Shown here: in pieces, positions 1 through 12,302 of the stretch | Layout: each line of letters begins with the position of its first letter | Position numbering within the stretch: the first letter of the stretch is position 1 | Source of the DNA: Hyperoodon ampullatus | Taxonomy: Eukaryota > Chordata > Mammalia > Artiodactyla > Ziphiidae | Direction of reading: 5' to 3' | DNA length: 64,000 nt | Assembly (NCBI GenBank): GCA_949752795.1 | Contig: CATKHW010000008.1 | Location: 124,001-188,000 of the forward strand | The notes under the pieces: generated by a model | What the model saw: only the letters and a program-made list of their open reading frames with translations | Database searches by the model: none | Told to the model about the DNA's origin: nothing | Translations under genes and position numbers: made by a program

Positions 1-250
1 CACTTCTCATCACAAAGTTACATGCTCTTGTCATCACAATTCTCCATGCATTTGTCAACGCAATGCTCAATGACCCCTGTCATAGCAAGCTCCATGTGCT
101 TTTCATCACAATCGTTCACGAAATTGTCATCAAAATTCTCAATGGCCCTTGTCATCACAATCCTCCATGCCCTTGTCATCAAAATGCTCCATGACCCTTG
201 TCCTCACAATGCTCCAAACCCCTGTCATCACAATGCTCCATTAACTTTGT
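1..250 (+). repeat. Array start, CATAGCAAG phase
   Basis: The window opens inside the array, in the part of the HOR that carries the CATAGCAAG landmark near base 79. The segment closely resembles the corresponding stretch of block C1 near 1,380-1,550. This shows that the left edge is arbitrary and that at least part of another HOR copy lies upstream. Confidence 0.8.
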
Positions 251-930
251 CATCACATTCCTCCATGAACCTTGGCATCACAATGCTCCATGCCATTGTT
301 ATCAAAATGCTCCATGAACACTCTCATCACATTGTTCCATGCATTTGTCATCACAGGCTCCATGATGCTTTTTATCAAAATGCTCGACGCTCTTCTTAAC
401 ACAATGCTCCATGCCCTTTTCATTGCAATCTGTCATGACCCATGTATCACAGTGTTCCATGCCCTTGTCATCACAATGCTCCATGCCCCCTCTCATCACA
501 ATAATCCATGAAACTTTTCAGACCAATCCTCCATGCCCTTGTCATCAAAATGCTCCATTACCCCTGTTATAACCATGCTCCATGACACCTGTCATTAAAA
601 TGTTCCACGGCCTTGTCATCACAAGGCTCCATAACAGTTGTCATCACAATGCTCCATGTCCTTGTCATCACAAAGCTCCATGACGCATGTCATCGGAATG
701 CTCCATGGCCTTCTCATTCACGATGCTCCATGCCCTTGTCATCACAATTCTCCTAGACCCCTGTAATCACAATGCTCCATGCCCCTTTTCATCTCAATGC
801 TCCATGAACCGTGTCAACACAATGCACCATGCCCATCATCATAATGCTTCATGCTATTGTCATCAAATTGAAATCAAAATGCTCCATGACCTCTGTCATC
901 ACAATGCTCCAAACCCTTGTGATCCCATTG
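250..930 (+). repeat. Block N1 (paralogue of 43,737-44,420)
   Basis: This block aligns with 43,737-44,420 at an almost constant offset of about 43,487-43,489 bases. Shared rare variants include a unit shortened to CATCACAGGCTCC, a CTTCTTAACACAATG unit, and the series CATTCACGATG ... CTCCTAGACCCC. The constant offset means no net gain or loss of units between copies. At its right end N1 passes into block C1 near the AAACCCTTGTGATC unit, whereas N2 continues into different units, so the two copies have been joined to different neighbours. Confidence 0.8.
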
Positions 931-3900
931 TTCCACAACACTTGTCATTGCAACGCTCCTTGATACCTGTCATCACAATAATCCATTCCCGTGTCATCAA
1001 AATGCTCCATGAACTTTGTCATCACAATGCACAATACACTTGTCATCACAATGCTCCGTGACACTTGTCGTCCGAATGCTCCTTGAACCCTTTCATGAAG
1101 AGCTCCATGCCTTTTCCATCACAATGCTCCAAGCCCTTTTCATCACAATGCTCCATGACCCCTGTCATCACAATTCTCCATGCACTTTTCAGCGCAATGC
1201 TCCATGACCCCTGTCATAGCAAGCTCCGTGCGCTTGTCATCACAATGCTTCACGACGTTGGCATCAAAATTCTCAATGGCCCTTGTCATCACAATGCTCC
1301 ATGACGCTCGTCATCACAATTATCCATGGTCTTCTCATCACAGTGATCCACGGTCTTGCCATCACAATGCTCCATGACACTTCTCTTCACAATGTTACAT
1401 GCTCTTGTCATCACAATTCTGCATGCACTTGTCATTGCAATGCTCCATGACCCCTGTCATACCAAGCTTCATGTGCTTTTCATCACAGTGCTTCACGAAC
1501 TTGTCATCACAATTCTCAATGGCCCTTGTCATCACAATGCTCCATTACCGTTGTCATCACAATCCCCCATGACACGTGGCTTCACAATTCTCCATGTCAT
1601 TGTCATCACAATGCACCATGACATATGTCATCACAATGCTCCCTGACACCTGTCTTCACAATATTCCATGACCTGGTCATAACAATGCTCCATGCCCTTG
1701 TCATCACAATGTGCCATGCCCACTATCTTCACAATAATCCATGAAACTTGTCAGACCAATGCTCCATGCCCCTGTCATCACAATGCTCCATGCCATTGTC
1801 ATCACACTGCTCCGTGACTCCAGTCATCACATTGCTTCATGACCTTTGTCATCACAATGGTCCATGCCCTCCTCATCACAGTGCTCTTTGAAATTTGTAA
1901 CCATAATGCTCCATAAACTTTTCATCACAATGCTCTCTGACCCTTGTCATCACAATGCTCCATGCCTTTGTCAGCAGAGTGCTCCATGACCCTTGGCATC
2001 ACAATGCTCCATGCGCTTGTCAGAACAATGCTCCATGACACATGTCATCACAATGTGCCATGCGATGGTCATCACAATGTTCCACAACCTTATCTTCACA
2101 ATGCTCCGTAAACATTGTCATCACAAAGCTCCATGCACTTCTCATCAAAATGCTCTTTCACCACTGATATCAAAATGTTCCATCACTAGTCATTACAATA
2201 CTCCCTCACCCCTGTCATGACAATGTTCCACGGCCTTGTCATCACAAGGCTCCATGACCCTTGTCATTACAATGCTCCAATACCACAGTAATCACAATGC
2301 TCCATGCCCCTTGTCATCAGTGTGCTCCATGAGACTTGTCTTCACAAGGCTCCATGGTCTTCTCATCACAATGCTCCAGAACCTTGTCATCACAATGCTT
2401 CACGACCTCCTCATCAAAATTCTCAATGTCCCTTGTCATCATAATGTTCCAAGCCCTAATCATCACAATGCCCCATTATCTTTGTCATCACAATCCTCCA
2501 TGACACTTGGCATCACAATGCCCCATGCCATTGTCATTACAATAGAACATGACATATGTCATCACAATGCTCCCTGACACCTGTCTTCACAATACTCCAT
2601 GACTTTGTCATCACAGTGCTCAATACAGTTGTCATCACAAGGCTCCCTGACACTTGTCAGTATGCTCCTTGAACCCTGACATGACAAGGCTCCATGCATT
2701 TTTCATCACAGTGATCCATGCCATTTTCCTCACAATGCTCCAAGACCACTGTAATCACAATGCTCCATGCCGTTGTCATCACACAGCTTCATGACGAATG
2801 TCTTCAGAATGCTCCATGGACTTCTCATCACCATGCTACATGATATTTTCATCACAATGCTCCATTCCCTTGTCATCAAAATGCCCCATGAACCCTGTTA
2901 CCACAATACTCCATGAACATTTTCAGCCCAGTGCTCCATGACTTTCTCATAACCATGACCCATGAATCCTGTCATCACAATGCCCCATGACCCATGTCAT
3001 CACAATGTTCCATGAACCCTGACAACACAATGATCCGTGACTCTTGTCATCAAAATGCTCCATGACCCTTGTCATCAGAATGATCCATTCCCTTGCCATC
3101 ACAATGCTCCATTACCCTTGTCATCACAATGCTCCAAGCCCTTGTCATCACAGTGCTCCATTACATTTCTCATCACATTTCTCCATGACACTTGGCATCA
3201 CAATGCTCAATGCCATTGTCATCACAGTGCACCGTGACATATGTCACCACAATGCTCCCTGACAACTTTCTTCAAAATAATCAATGACCTTGTCATCACA
3301 AGGCTCCATGCACTAGTTATCACAATGTGCCATGCCCTCTGTCATCACAATAATCCATGAAACATGTCAGGCCAATACTCCATGCCACTTTCATCCCAAT
3401 GCTCCATGCCCTTGTCATCACAATGCTCCATTACATTTCTCATCACATTTCTCCATGACACCTGTCATCACAATGCTTCATGACATTTGTCATTACAATT
3501 TTCCATGCCACTTTTCATCTCAATGCTGCATGAACCCTGTCATCACAGTGCACCATGCCCATCATCATAATACTTCATGCTATTGTCATCACAATGAAAT
3601 CAATATGCTCTATGACCTCTGACACCAAAATGCCCCACACCCTTGTGATCACAATGTTCCATAACACTTGGCATCACAACGCCCCATTACGCTCGTCATC
3701 ACAATTATCCATGGTCTTCTCATCACAATGCTCCATGACCTTTGTCATCACAATGCTCAATACACTTGTCATCTCAATGCTCCCTGACACTTGTCCTCAG
3801 TGTGCTCCTTGAACCCTGTCATGACAAGCCTCCATGCATTTTTCATCACAATGATCCATGCCATTTTCATCACAATGCTCCAAGACCCCGGTAATCACAA

Positions 3901-4460
3901 TGCTCCATGTGCTTGTCTTCACAAAACTCCATGACGCATGTCATCAGAATGCTCCATGGCCTTCTCATCACCATGTTCCATGCCCTTGTCATCTCAATGC
4001 TCCAAGACCCCTGTAATTACAATGCTCCATGACGCTTTTCATCAGAATGCTCCATGAGTCTTGTCATCACAAGTCTCCATGGTCTTCTCCACACAATGCT
4101 CCAGTAACTTCTCATCACAATGCTCGATTCCCTTGTCATCACATTGCTCCATGACCCCTGTCATCACAATACTCCATGAACATTTTCAGCCCAATGATCC
4201 ATGACCTTCTCATCACAATGCACCATGACCCCTGTCATCACAATGATCCATGACCACTGTCATCCCCGCGCTCCATGACCCCTCACAACACAATGATCCG
4301 GAAATCTTGTCATCAAAAATCTCCATGACACTTGTCATCACAATGATCCATTCCCTTGTCATCCCAATGCTCCATGACAACTTTAATCAGAATGTTCCGT
4401 GAGGCTTGTCATCACAATGCTCCATGACCTTTGTCATCACAGTGCTGCATGACCCCTGTC
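895..4460 (+). repeat. Block C1, first of three C copies
   Basis: About 3.6 kb that is colinear with C2 (30,285-33,840) at an offset of 29,380. Its first 2.6 kb is also colinear with C3 (56,680-59,230) at an offset of about 55,775. Shared diagnostics are a TGAAGAGCTCC unit near 1,095, paired CATAGCAAG-type units 243 bp apart (1,214 and 1,457), and a CATCCCCGCGCTCC unit near 4,262. C1 is the most diverged copy: over roughly 220 bases from 1,381 I count about eleven differences from C2. It also lacks one 25-bp unit that C2 and C3 share. Confidence 0.85.
1164..1649 (+). repeat. 243-bp spaced duplication inside C1
   Basis: The unit run around CCCCTGTCATAGCAAGCTCC recurs 243 bp later (ten units). 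Similarity is strong over about 150 bp and then fades. The same spacing is kept in C2 (30,571 and 30,814) and C3 (56,989 and 57,232), so this duplication predates the separation of the C copies. In C1 the second landmark has decayed to CATACCAAGCTTC. Confidence 0.8.
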
Positions 4461-4659
4461 ATCACAATGCTCCATGCACTTGTCATCACAATGCTCCATG
4501 ACACCTGTCATCACAATGCTCCGTGACTCCAGTCATCACAGTGCTTCAAGACTTGTCATCACAGTGGTCCATGCCCTCAGCATCAAAAGTCTCTGTAACG
4601 TTTGTCACCACAATGCTCCATGAACTTTTCATCACAATGCTCTGTGTCCCTTGTCATCA

Positions 4660-5700
4660 CAATGCTACAACACCACTGTAATCACAATGCTCCATGCCCC
4701 TTTTCATCTCAATGCTACATGAACCCTGTCACCACAATGCACCGTGCCCATCACCATAATATTTCATGCTATTGTCATCTCAATGAAATAAAAATGCTCA
4801 ATGACCTCTGTCATCACAATGCACCATACCCTTCTGATCACAATGTTCCATAACACTTGTCATCACAATGCCCCATGATGCTGGTCATCACAGTTATCCA
4901 TAGTCTTCTCATCACAATGCTCCATGATCTTTGTCATCACAATGCTCAATACACTTATCATCAAAATGCTCCCTGAGAGTTGTCTTCAGTATGCTCCTTG
5001 AACCCTGTCATGACAAGGCTCCATGCATTTTTCATCACAATGTTCCATTTCCTTTTCATCACAATGGTCCAAGACCCCTGTAATCACAATGCTCCATGTC
5101 CTTGTCATCACAAAGCTCCATGACGCATGTCATCAGAATGCTCCATAGCCTTCTCATCAAAATGCTCCATGCCCTTGTAATCACATTGCTTCAAAACCCC
5201 TGTAAACTCAATGCTCCATGCAAATTTTCATCAGAATGCTCAATGCCCTTGTCATCACAATGCTCCATGACCCTTGTCATCGCAATGTTCCAAGCCCTTG
5301 TCATCAAAATGCTCCATTACCTTTGTCATCACAATCCTCCATGACACTTGGTATCACAATGCTCCATGCCATTGTCATCACAATGAACAATGACATATGT
5401 CATCACAATGCTCCCTGACACTTGTCTTCACAATATTCCATGACCTTGTCATCACAATGTTCCATGCAATTGTCATCACAATGCGCCATGACCACGGTCA
5501 TCACAATAATCCATGATACATGACAGACCAATGTTCCATGCCCCTGTCATCACAATGCTCCATGCCCTTGTCATCACCATGCTCCATAATCCCTGTCATC
5601 ACAAAGCTCCGTGACTCCAGTCATCACAATGCTTCATGAAATTTGTCCTCACAATGGTCCATGCCCTCGTCACACAAGGCTCTGTGACTTTGTCAACACA
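4660..5700 (+). repeat. Block K1
   Basis: First of five K copies, marked by CACCATAATATTTCATGC and a GAAATAAAAATG unit, then by TAATCACATTGCTTCAAAACCCC and GACAATTGACATATG-type units. Offsets to K2, K3, K4 and K5 are 3,199, 9,185, 15,617 and 34,078, and stay constant for more than 560 bases. K1 stands alone here, without the upstream half of a D block, so it is a partial HOR copy. Confidence 0.85.
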
Positions 5701-6000
5701 ATGCTCCATGCCCATAACATCTCAATGCTCCATGCCCACTGTCATCACAATAATCCATGAAATTTGTCAGACCAATGATCGATGCCCCTGTCACCACATT
5801 GCTCCATGCCCTCTTCATCACAAAGCTCCATGCCATTGTCATCACAATGCTCAATGAAATCCCTCATCACATTGCTCCATGCCCTTGTCACCACAATGCT
5901 CCATGAAATTTTCATCACAATGCTCTGTGTCCCTTCTCATCACAATGCTCCATGCCTTTGGCAGCACAATGCTCCATGACACTTGTCATCAAAATGCTCC
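5700..6000 (+). repeat. Transitional units between K1 and D1
   Basis: About 300 bases of ordinary 24/25-bp units with recurrent variants: CATGAAATTTGTCAG, CATTGCTCC and the start of a GCAGCACAATG unit. I could not assign it to a named block and see nothing in it other than repeat units. Confidence 0.7.
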
Positions 6001-8745
6001 ATGCGCTTGTCAGCACAATGCTCCATGACACATGTCATCACAATGTGCCATGCTGTTTTCATCACAATGCTCCACATCCTTTTCATCGCTATGCTCCATA
6101 TAACTTCTCATCACAATGCTCCATGCACTTCTCAACAAAATGCTCTCTCACCACAAATATCACAATGTTCCATCACTAGTCATCACAATACTCGCTCACC
6201 CCTGTCATCACAGTGTTCCATGACCACTGTCATCACAGTGCGACATGCCCTTATCATCACAAAGCTCCATGACCCCTGACATCACCATGTTCCATAAACC
6301 CTGTCACAAAATGCTCCATGACCCATTTCCTCACAATGCTTCATGAACCCTGACATCACAATGTTCCATAACCACTCTCATCAAAATATTCCATGACACT
6401 TTTATACAAATTGCTCAATGACCCTGTAATTGCAATGCTCCCTGCCCTTCTCATCACAATGCACCACATCCTTGTCATCAAAATGCCCCAAGACATTTGT
6501 CGTCACAAAGCTCCATGACCCTTGGCCTCACAATGCTCCATGCCCTTGTCATCACAATGCTCCATTACACCTGTCATAACAATGCTCCATGACCCCTGCC
6601 ATCACAATGTTCCACGGCCTTGTCATCACAAGGCTCCATGACCCTTGTCATCACAATGCTCCAAGACCTCTGTAATCACAATTCTCCATGCCACTTTTCT
6701 TCTCAGTGTTCCATGACCACTGTCATCTCAATGCACCATGCACATCATCATAATGATTCATGCTATTGTCATCACAATGAAATCAAAATGCTCCATGTCC
6801 TCTGTCATCACAATGCTGCAAACCCTTCTGATCACAATGTTCCATATCACTTGTCATCACATGCCCCATGACGCTCGTCATCACAATTATGCAAGGTCTT
6901 CTCATCACAATGCTCCATGACCTTTGTCACCACAATGCTCAATACACTTGGCATCACAATGCTCGCTGACACTTGTCATCAGTATGCTCCTTGAACACTG
7001 TCACGACAAGGCTCCATGCCTTTTTCATCACAATGATCCATTCCCTTTTGATGACAATGCTCCAAGACCCCTGTTATCACAATGCTCCGTGACTCCAGTC
7101 ATCACAATGCTTCATGACATTTGTCATCACAATGGTCCATGACCTCATCACACAAAGCTCTGTGACCTTTGTCACCACAATGCTCAATACACTTGGCATC
7201 ACAATGCTCGCTGATACTTGTCATCAGTATGCTCCTTGAACACTGTCATGACAAGACCCCATGACTTTTTCACAACGATCCATTCCCTTTTCATCACAAT
7301 GCTCCAAGACCCCTGTTATCACAATGCTCCGTGACTCCAGTCATCACAATGCTTCTTGACATTAGTCATCACAATGGTCCATGAACTCGTCATACAAAGC
7401 TCTGTGACCTTTGTCACCACAATGTTCCATGAAATTTTTATCACAATGCTCAGTGACCCTAGTCATCACAAAGCTCCATGCCTTTGTCAGCACAATTCTC
7501 CATGACCATTGTCATCACAATGCTCGATGCGTGTGTGAGCACAATGCTCCATAACCCATGTCATCACAATGTACCATGCACTTGTCATCACAATGCTCCA
7601 CATCCTTGTCATCAAAACGCTCCATAAACCTTGTCATCACAATGCTCCATGCACGTCTCCTCAAAATGCTTTCTCACCACTGATATCACAATGTTCCATC
7701 ACTAGTCATCACAATACTCCCTCACCACTGTCAACACAATATTCCATGACCCCTCTAATCACAATTCTCCATGCCCTTTTCATCACAAAGCTCCATGACG
7801 CATGTCATCAGAATGCTCCATGGACTTCTCAACACAATGCTCCATGCCCTTGTCATCACAATGCTCCAACACCCTTGTAATCACAATGCTCCATGCCCTT
7901 TTTCATCTCAATGCTCCATGAACACTGTCATCACAATGCAACGAGCTCATCACCGTAATATTTCATGCTATTGTCATCAAAATGAAATCAAAATGCTCAA
8001 TGACCTCTGTCATCACAATGCACCAAACCCTTCTGACCACAATGTTCCATAACACTTGTCATTACAATGCCCCATGACGCTGGTCATCACAATTATCCAT
8101 GGTCTTCTCATCACAATGCTCCATGATCTTTGTCATCACAATGCTCAATACACTTATCATCACCATGATCCCTGACACTTGTCATCAGTATGCTCCTTGA
8201 ACCCTGTCATGACAAGGCTCCATGCATTTTTCATCACAATGATCCATTCCCTTTTCATCACAATGCTCCAAGACCCCTGAAATCACAATGCTCCATGTCC
8301 TTGTCATCACAAAGCTCCATGACGCATGTCATCAGAATGCTCCATTGCCTTCTCATCACAATGCTCCATGCCCTTGTAATCACATTGCTTCAAAACCCCT
8401 GTAATCTCTATGCTCCATGCACCTTTTCATCAGAAAGCTCCATGCCCTCGTCATCACAATGCTCCATGACCCTTGTCATCGCAATGTTCCAAGCCCTTGT
8501 CATCAAAGTGCTCCATTATAATTGTCATCACAATCCTCCATGACACTTGGTATCACAATGCTCCATGCCATTGTCATCACAATGGACAATTGCATATGTC
8601 ATCACAATGCTCCCTGAAACCTGTCTTCACAATACTCCATTGCCTTGTCATCACAATGTTCCATGCCCTTGTCATCACAATGCGCCACGCCCACTGTCAT
8701 CACAATAATCCATGAAACTTGTCCGACCAATGTTCCATGCCCCTG
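6001..8745 (+). repeat. D block 1 (HOR copy, includes K2)
   Basis: Begins at ATGCGCTTGTCAGCACAATG and runs through the ACTAGT landmark (6,175), a first GAAATCAAAATG unit (about 6,779), a second ACTAGT (7,701) and a second GAAATCAAAATG (about 7,984). It ends with the K2 sub-block at 7,859-8,745. Equivalent starts lie at 8,835, 12,303 and 37,342. It differs from the other D copies by an internal tandem duplication at 6,921-7,405. The K2 end at about 8,745 is abrupt: the following sequence re-enters the start of D2. Confidence 0.85.
6921..7405 (+). repeat. 242-245-bp tandem duplication (10 units) within D1
   Basis: Two adjacent copies, about 6,921-7,163 and 7,164-7,405, repeat the same ordered ten units. 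Each contains CTCAATACACTTGGC, CAGTATGCTCCTTGAACACTG, GTGACTCCAGTCATC and CACAAAGCTCTGTGACC in that order. D2, D3 and D4 carry this run once. The copies are similar but not identical (for example ACGACAAGGCTCC against ATGACAAGACCCC), so the duplication is specific to D1 yet not brand new. Confidence 0.88.
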
Positions 8746-8834
8746 TCAACACAATGCTCTGTGCCCCTTGTCATCACAATGTTCCATGCCTTTGTCAGCA
8801 CAATGCTCCATGACACTTGTCATCAAAATGCTCC

Positions 8835-10700
8835 ATGCGCTTGTCAGCAAATGCTCCATGACACATGTCATCACAATGTGCCATGCTCTTGTCAACACAA
8901 TGCTCCACATCATTTTCATCACTATGTTCCATAAAACTTGTCATCACAATGCTCCTCGCACTTCTCATCAAAATGCTCTCTCACCACATATATCACAATG
9001 TTCCATCACTAGTCATCACAATACACCCTCACACCTGTCATCACTATGTTCCATGACCACTGTCATCACAGTGCTCCATGCCCTTATCATCACAATGCTC
9101 CATGACCCCTGACATCACAATGTTCCATAACCCCTGTCACAAAATGCTCCATGACCCATTTCATCACAATGCTTCATGACCCCTGACATCACAATGTTCC
9201 ATAACCCCTGTCATCAAAATATTCCATGACCCTTTTATTCAAATTGCTCCATGACCCTGTCATCACAATGCTCCCTGCCCTGCTCATCACAATGCACCAC
9301 GCCCTTGTCATCAAAATGCCCCATGACATTTGTCATCACAAAGATCCATGACCCTTGGCATCACAAAGCTCCATGCCATTGTCATCACAATGCTCAATTA
9401 AATCTCTCATCACATTGCTCCATGCCCTTGTCATCACAATGCTCCATTACACCTGTCAAAACAATGCTCCATGACACCTGCCATCAAAATGTTCCACGGC
9501 CTTTTCATCACAAGGCTCCATGACCCTTGTCATCACAATGCTCCAAGACTTCTGTAATCACAATTCTCCATGCCACTTTTCATCTCAATGCTCCATGAAC
9601 ACTGTCATCACAATGCACCATGCCCATCGTCATAATGATTCATGCTATTGTCATCACAATGAAATCAAAATGCTCCACGTCCTCTGTCATCACAATGTTC
9701 CAATCCCGTCTGATCACAATGTTCCATAACACTTGTCATCACATGCCCCATGACGCTCGTCACCACAATTATGCAAGGTCTTCTCATCACAATGCTCCAT
9801 GACTTTTGTCACCACAGTGCTCAATACACTTGGCATCACAATGCTCGCTGACACTTGTCATCAGTATGCTCCTTGAACACTGTCATGACAAGGCTCCATG
9901 CCTTTTTCATCACAGTGATCCATTCCCTTTTCATCACAATGCTCCAAGACGCCTGTTATCACAATGCTCCGTGACTCCAGTCATCACAATGCTTCATGAC
10001 ATTTGTCATCACAATGGTCCATGACCTCGTCACACAAAGCTCTGTGACCTTTGTCACCACAATGCTCCATGAAATTTTCATCACAATGCTCTGTGAACCT
10101 TGTCATCACAAAGCTCCATGCCTTTGTCAGCACAATGCTCCATGACCCTTGTCATCACAATGCTCGATGCGCGTGTCAGCAAAATGCTCCATAACCCATG
10201 TCATGACAATGCACCATGAACTTGTCATCACAATGCTCCACATCCTTGTCATCCAAATTCTCCATAAACCTTGTCATCACAATACTCCATGCACTTCTCC
10301 TCAAAATGCCTTCTCACCAATGATATCACAATGTTCCATCACTAGTCATCAAAATACTCCCTCACCACTGTCATCACAATATTCCATGACCCCTGTAATC
10401 ACAATTCTCCATGCCCTTGTCATCACAAAGCTCCATGACGCATGTCATCAGAATGCTCCATGGCCTTCTCATCACAATGCTCCATGCCCTTGTCATCACA
10501 ATGCTCCAACAACCGTGTAATAACAGTGCTCCATGCCCCTTTTCATCTCAATGCTCCATGAACCCTGTCATCACAATGCACCGTGCCCATCACCATAATA
10601 TTTCATGCTATTGCATCACAATGAAATCAAATTCTCAATGACCTCTGTCATCACAATGCACCAAACCCTTCTGATCACAATGTTCCATAACACTTGTCAT
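8835..10700 (+). repeat. D block 2 (HOR copy, truncated)
   Basis: Colinear with D1 from 6,001 (offset 2,834), shifting to 2,882 by the first GAAATCAAAATG unit (9,661). It carries ACTAGT at 9,008 and 10,341 and the second GAAATCAAAATG near 10,622. The GAAATC unit there has lost a few bases (TGCATCACAATGAAATCAAATTC). At about 10,700 the sequence leaves the D order and switches to block E1 instead of finishing K, so D2 is a mosaic HOR copy. Confidence 0.83.
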
Positions 10701-10704
10701 CACA

Positions 10705-11880
10705 ATGCCCCGTGACACTGCTCCTCACAATTATCCATGGTCTTCTCATCACAATGCTCCATGGTCTTGCTATCACAATTCTCCTTGCCCTGTTCATCAC
10801 AATGCTCCATGTCCCAAGTCCTTACAATTCTCCACATCCTTGTCATCACAATGCTTCGTGACACTTCTCATCACAATGTTACATGATATTGTCATCACAA
10901 TTCTCCATGCAATTGTCATCGCAATGCTGTATGACCACTGTCATAGCAAGCTCCATGCGGTTGTCATCACAATGCTTCACGACGTTGTCATCAAAACTCT
11001 CAATGGACATTGTCATCACAATGATCCATGCCCTTGTCATCACAATGCTCCATGAACCTAGTCATCACAATGTTCAAAGCCCTTGTCATCAAAATGCTCC
11101 ATTACCTTTGTCATCACAATCCTCCATGACACTTGGTATCACAATGCTCCATACCATTGTCATCACAATGAACAATTGCATATGTCATCACAATGCTCCC
11201 TGACACCTGTCTTCACAATATTCCATGACCTCGTCATCACAATGTTCCATGCCCTTGTCATCACAATGCGCCATGCCCACTCTCTTCACAATAATCCATA
11301 ACCTTCTCAGAGCAATGCTCCCTGACCCCTGTCATCACAATGCTCCGTGACTCCAGTCATCACAATGCTTCATGACCTTTGTCAACACAGTGGTCCATGT
11401 CCTCTTCAAACAAGGCTCTGTGATCTTTTACAACACAATGCTCCATGAATGTTTCATCAGAATGCTCTGTGTCCCTTGTCATGTAAATGCTCCATGCCTT
11501 TGTCACCACAATGCTCCATGCCCTTGTTATCACAATGCTCCATGCCCACTGTCATCACAATAATCCATGAAACTTGTCAGACCAATGTTCCATGCCCCTG
11601 TCTTCACATTGCTCCATGCCCTTGTCATCACAATGCTCCATGACCCATTTCATCACAACGATCCGTGACTCCAGTCATCACAATGCTTCATGACCTATCT
11701 CATCACTATGGTCCATACCCTCGTCACACAAGGCTCTATGATCTTTTTCACCACAATGCTCCATGAATATTTCATCACAATGCTCTGTGTCCCTTGTCAT
11801 CAAAATGCTCCATGCCTTTGTCAGCCCAGTGCTCCATGACTCTTGTCATCAAAATGCTCCATGTGCTTGTCAGCACAATG
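10705..11880 (+). repeat. Block E1
   Basis: Colinear with E2 (36,185-37,360) at an offset of 25,480 over about 1.2 kb. Shared rare units include CTTGCTATCACAATTCTCC, CAATGCTTCGTGACACTTCT, CATAGCAAG at about 10,943, and CAGAGCAATGCTCC near 11,310. E1 is followed by D3 and E2 by D4. The E-D junction is therefore shared, and the combined 10.7-14.7 kb segment is paralogous to 36.2-39.5 kb. Confidence 0.85.
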
Positions 11881-12302
11881 CTCCATGACCCCTGTCATCA
11901 CAATGCTCCGTGACTCCAGTCATCACAGTGCTTCATGACCTTTGTCCTCACAATGTCCCATGCCCTTGTCATCACAATGCGCCATGCCCACTGTCATCAC
12001 AATAATCCATGAAACATGTCAGACCAATGATCCATGACCCTCTCATCACATTGCTCCATGTCCTTGTCATCACAGTGCTCCATGACCCCTGTCATCACAA
12101 TGCTCCGTGACTCCAGTCATCACAAAATTTCATGACCTTTGTCCTCACAATGGTCCATGCCCTCGTCACACAAGGCTCTGTGATCTTTGTCACCACAATG
12201 CTCCATGAAATTTTCATCACAATGCTCTGTGTCCCTTGTCACCACAATGCTCCATGCATTTGACAGCACAATGCTCCATGACACTTGTCATAAAAATGCT
12301 CC
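11663..12302 (+). repeat. Local expansion: 10-unit and 8-unit duplications before D3
   Basis: The run beginning CCGTGACTCCAGTCATC occurs at 11,663, 11,908 and 12,105, so the steps are 245 and 197 bp. The paralogous E2-D4 junction near 37,145-37,342 passes through this run once. The offset between the two segments drops from 25,480 to 25,039, a difference of 441 bp, which matches the sum of the two extra steps. Confidence 0.82.

Noticed and set aside
302..499. Minus-strand open frames with Glu-His-Cys-Asp repeats (here and at 31,674, 43,791 and 58,092)
   Set aside because: They are the complement of the same 24-bp unit. Recurrence at paralogous sites follows DNA-level duplication and gives no evidence of translation.
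8645..9112. 155-codon plus-strand open frame
   Set aside because: Covers the K2-D2 junction, which is a recombination point and not a gene boundary. Homologous D blocks have different frame lengths.
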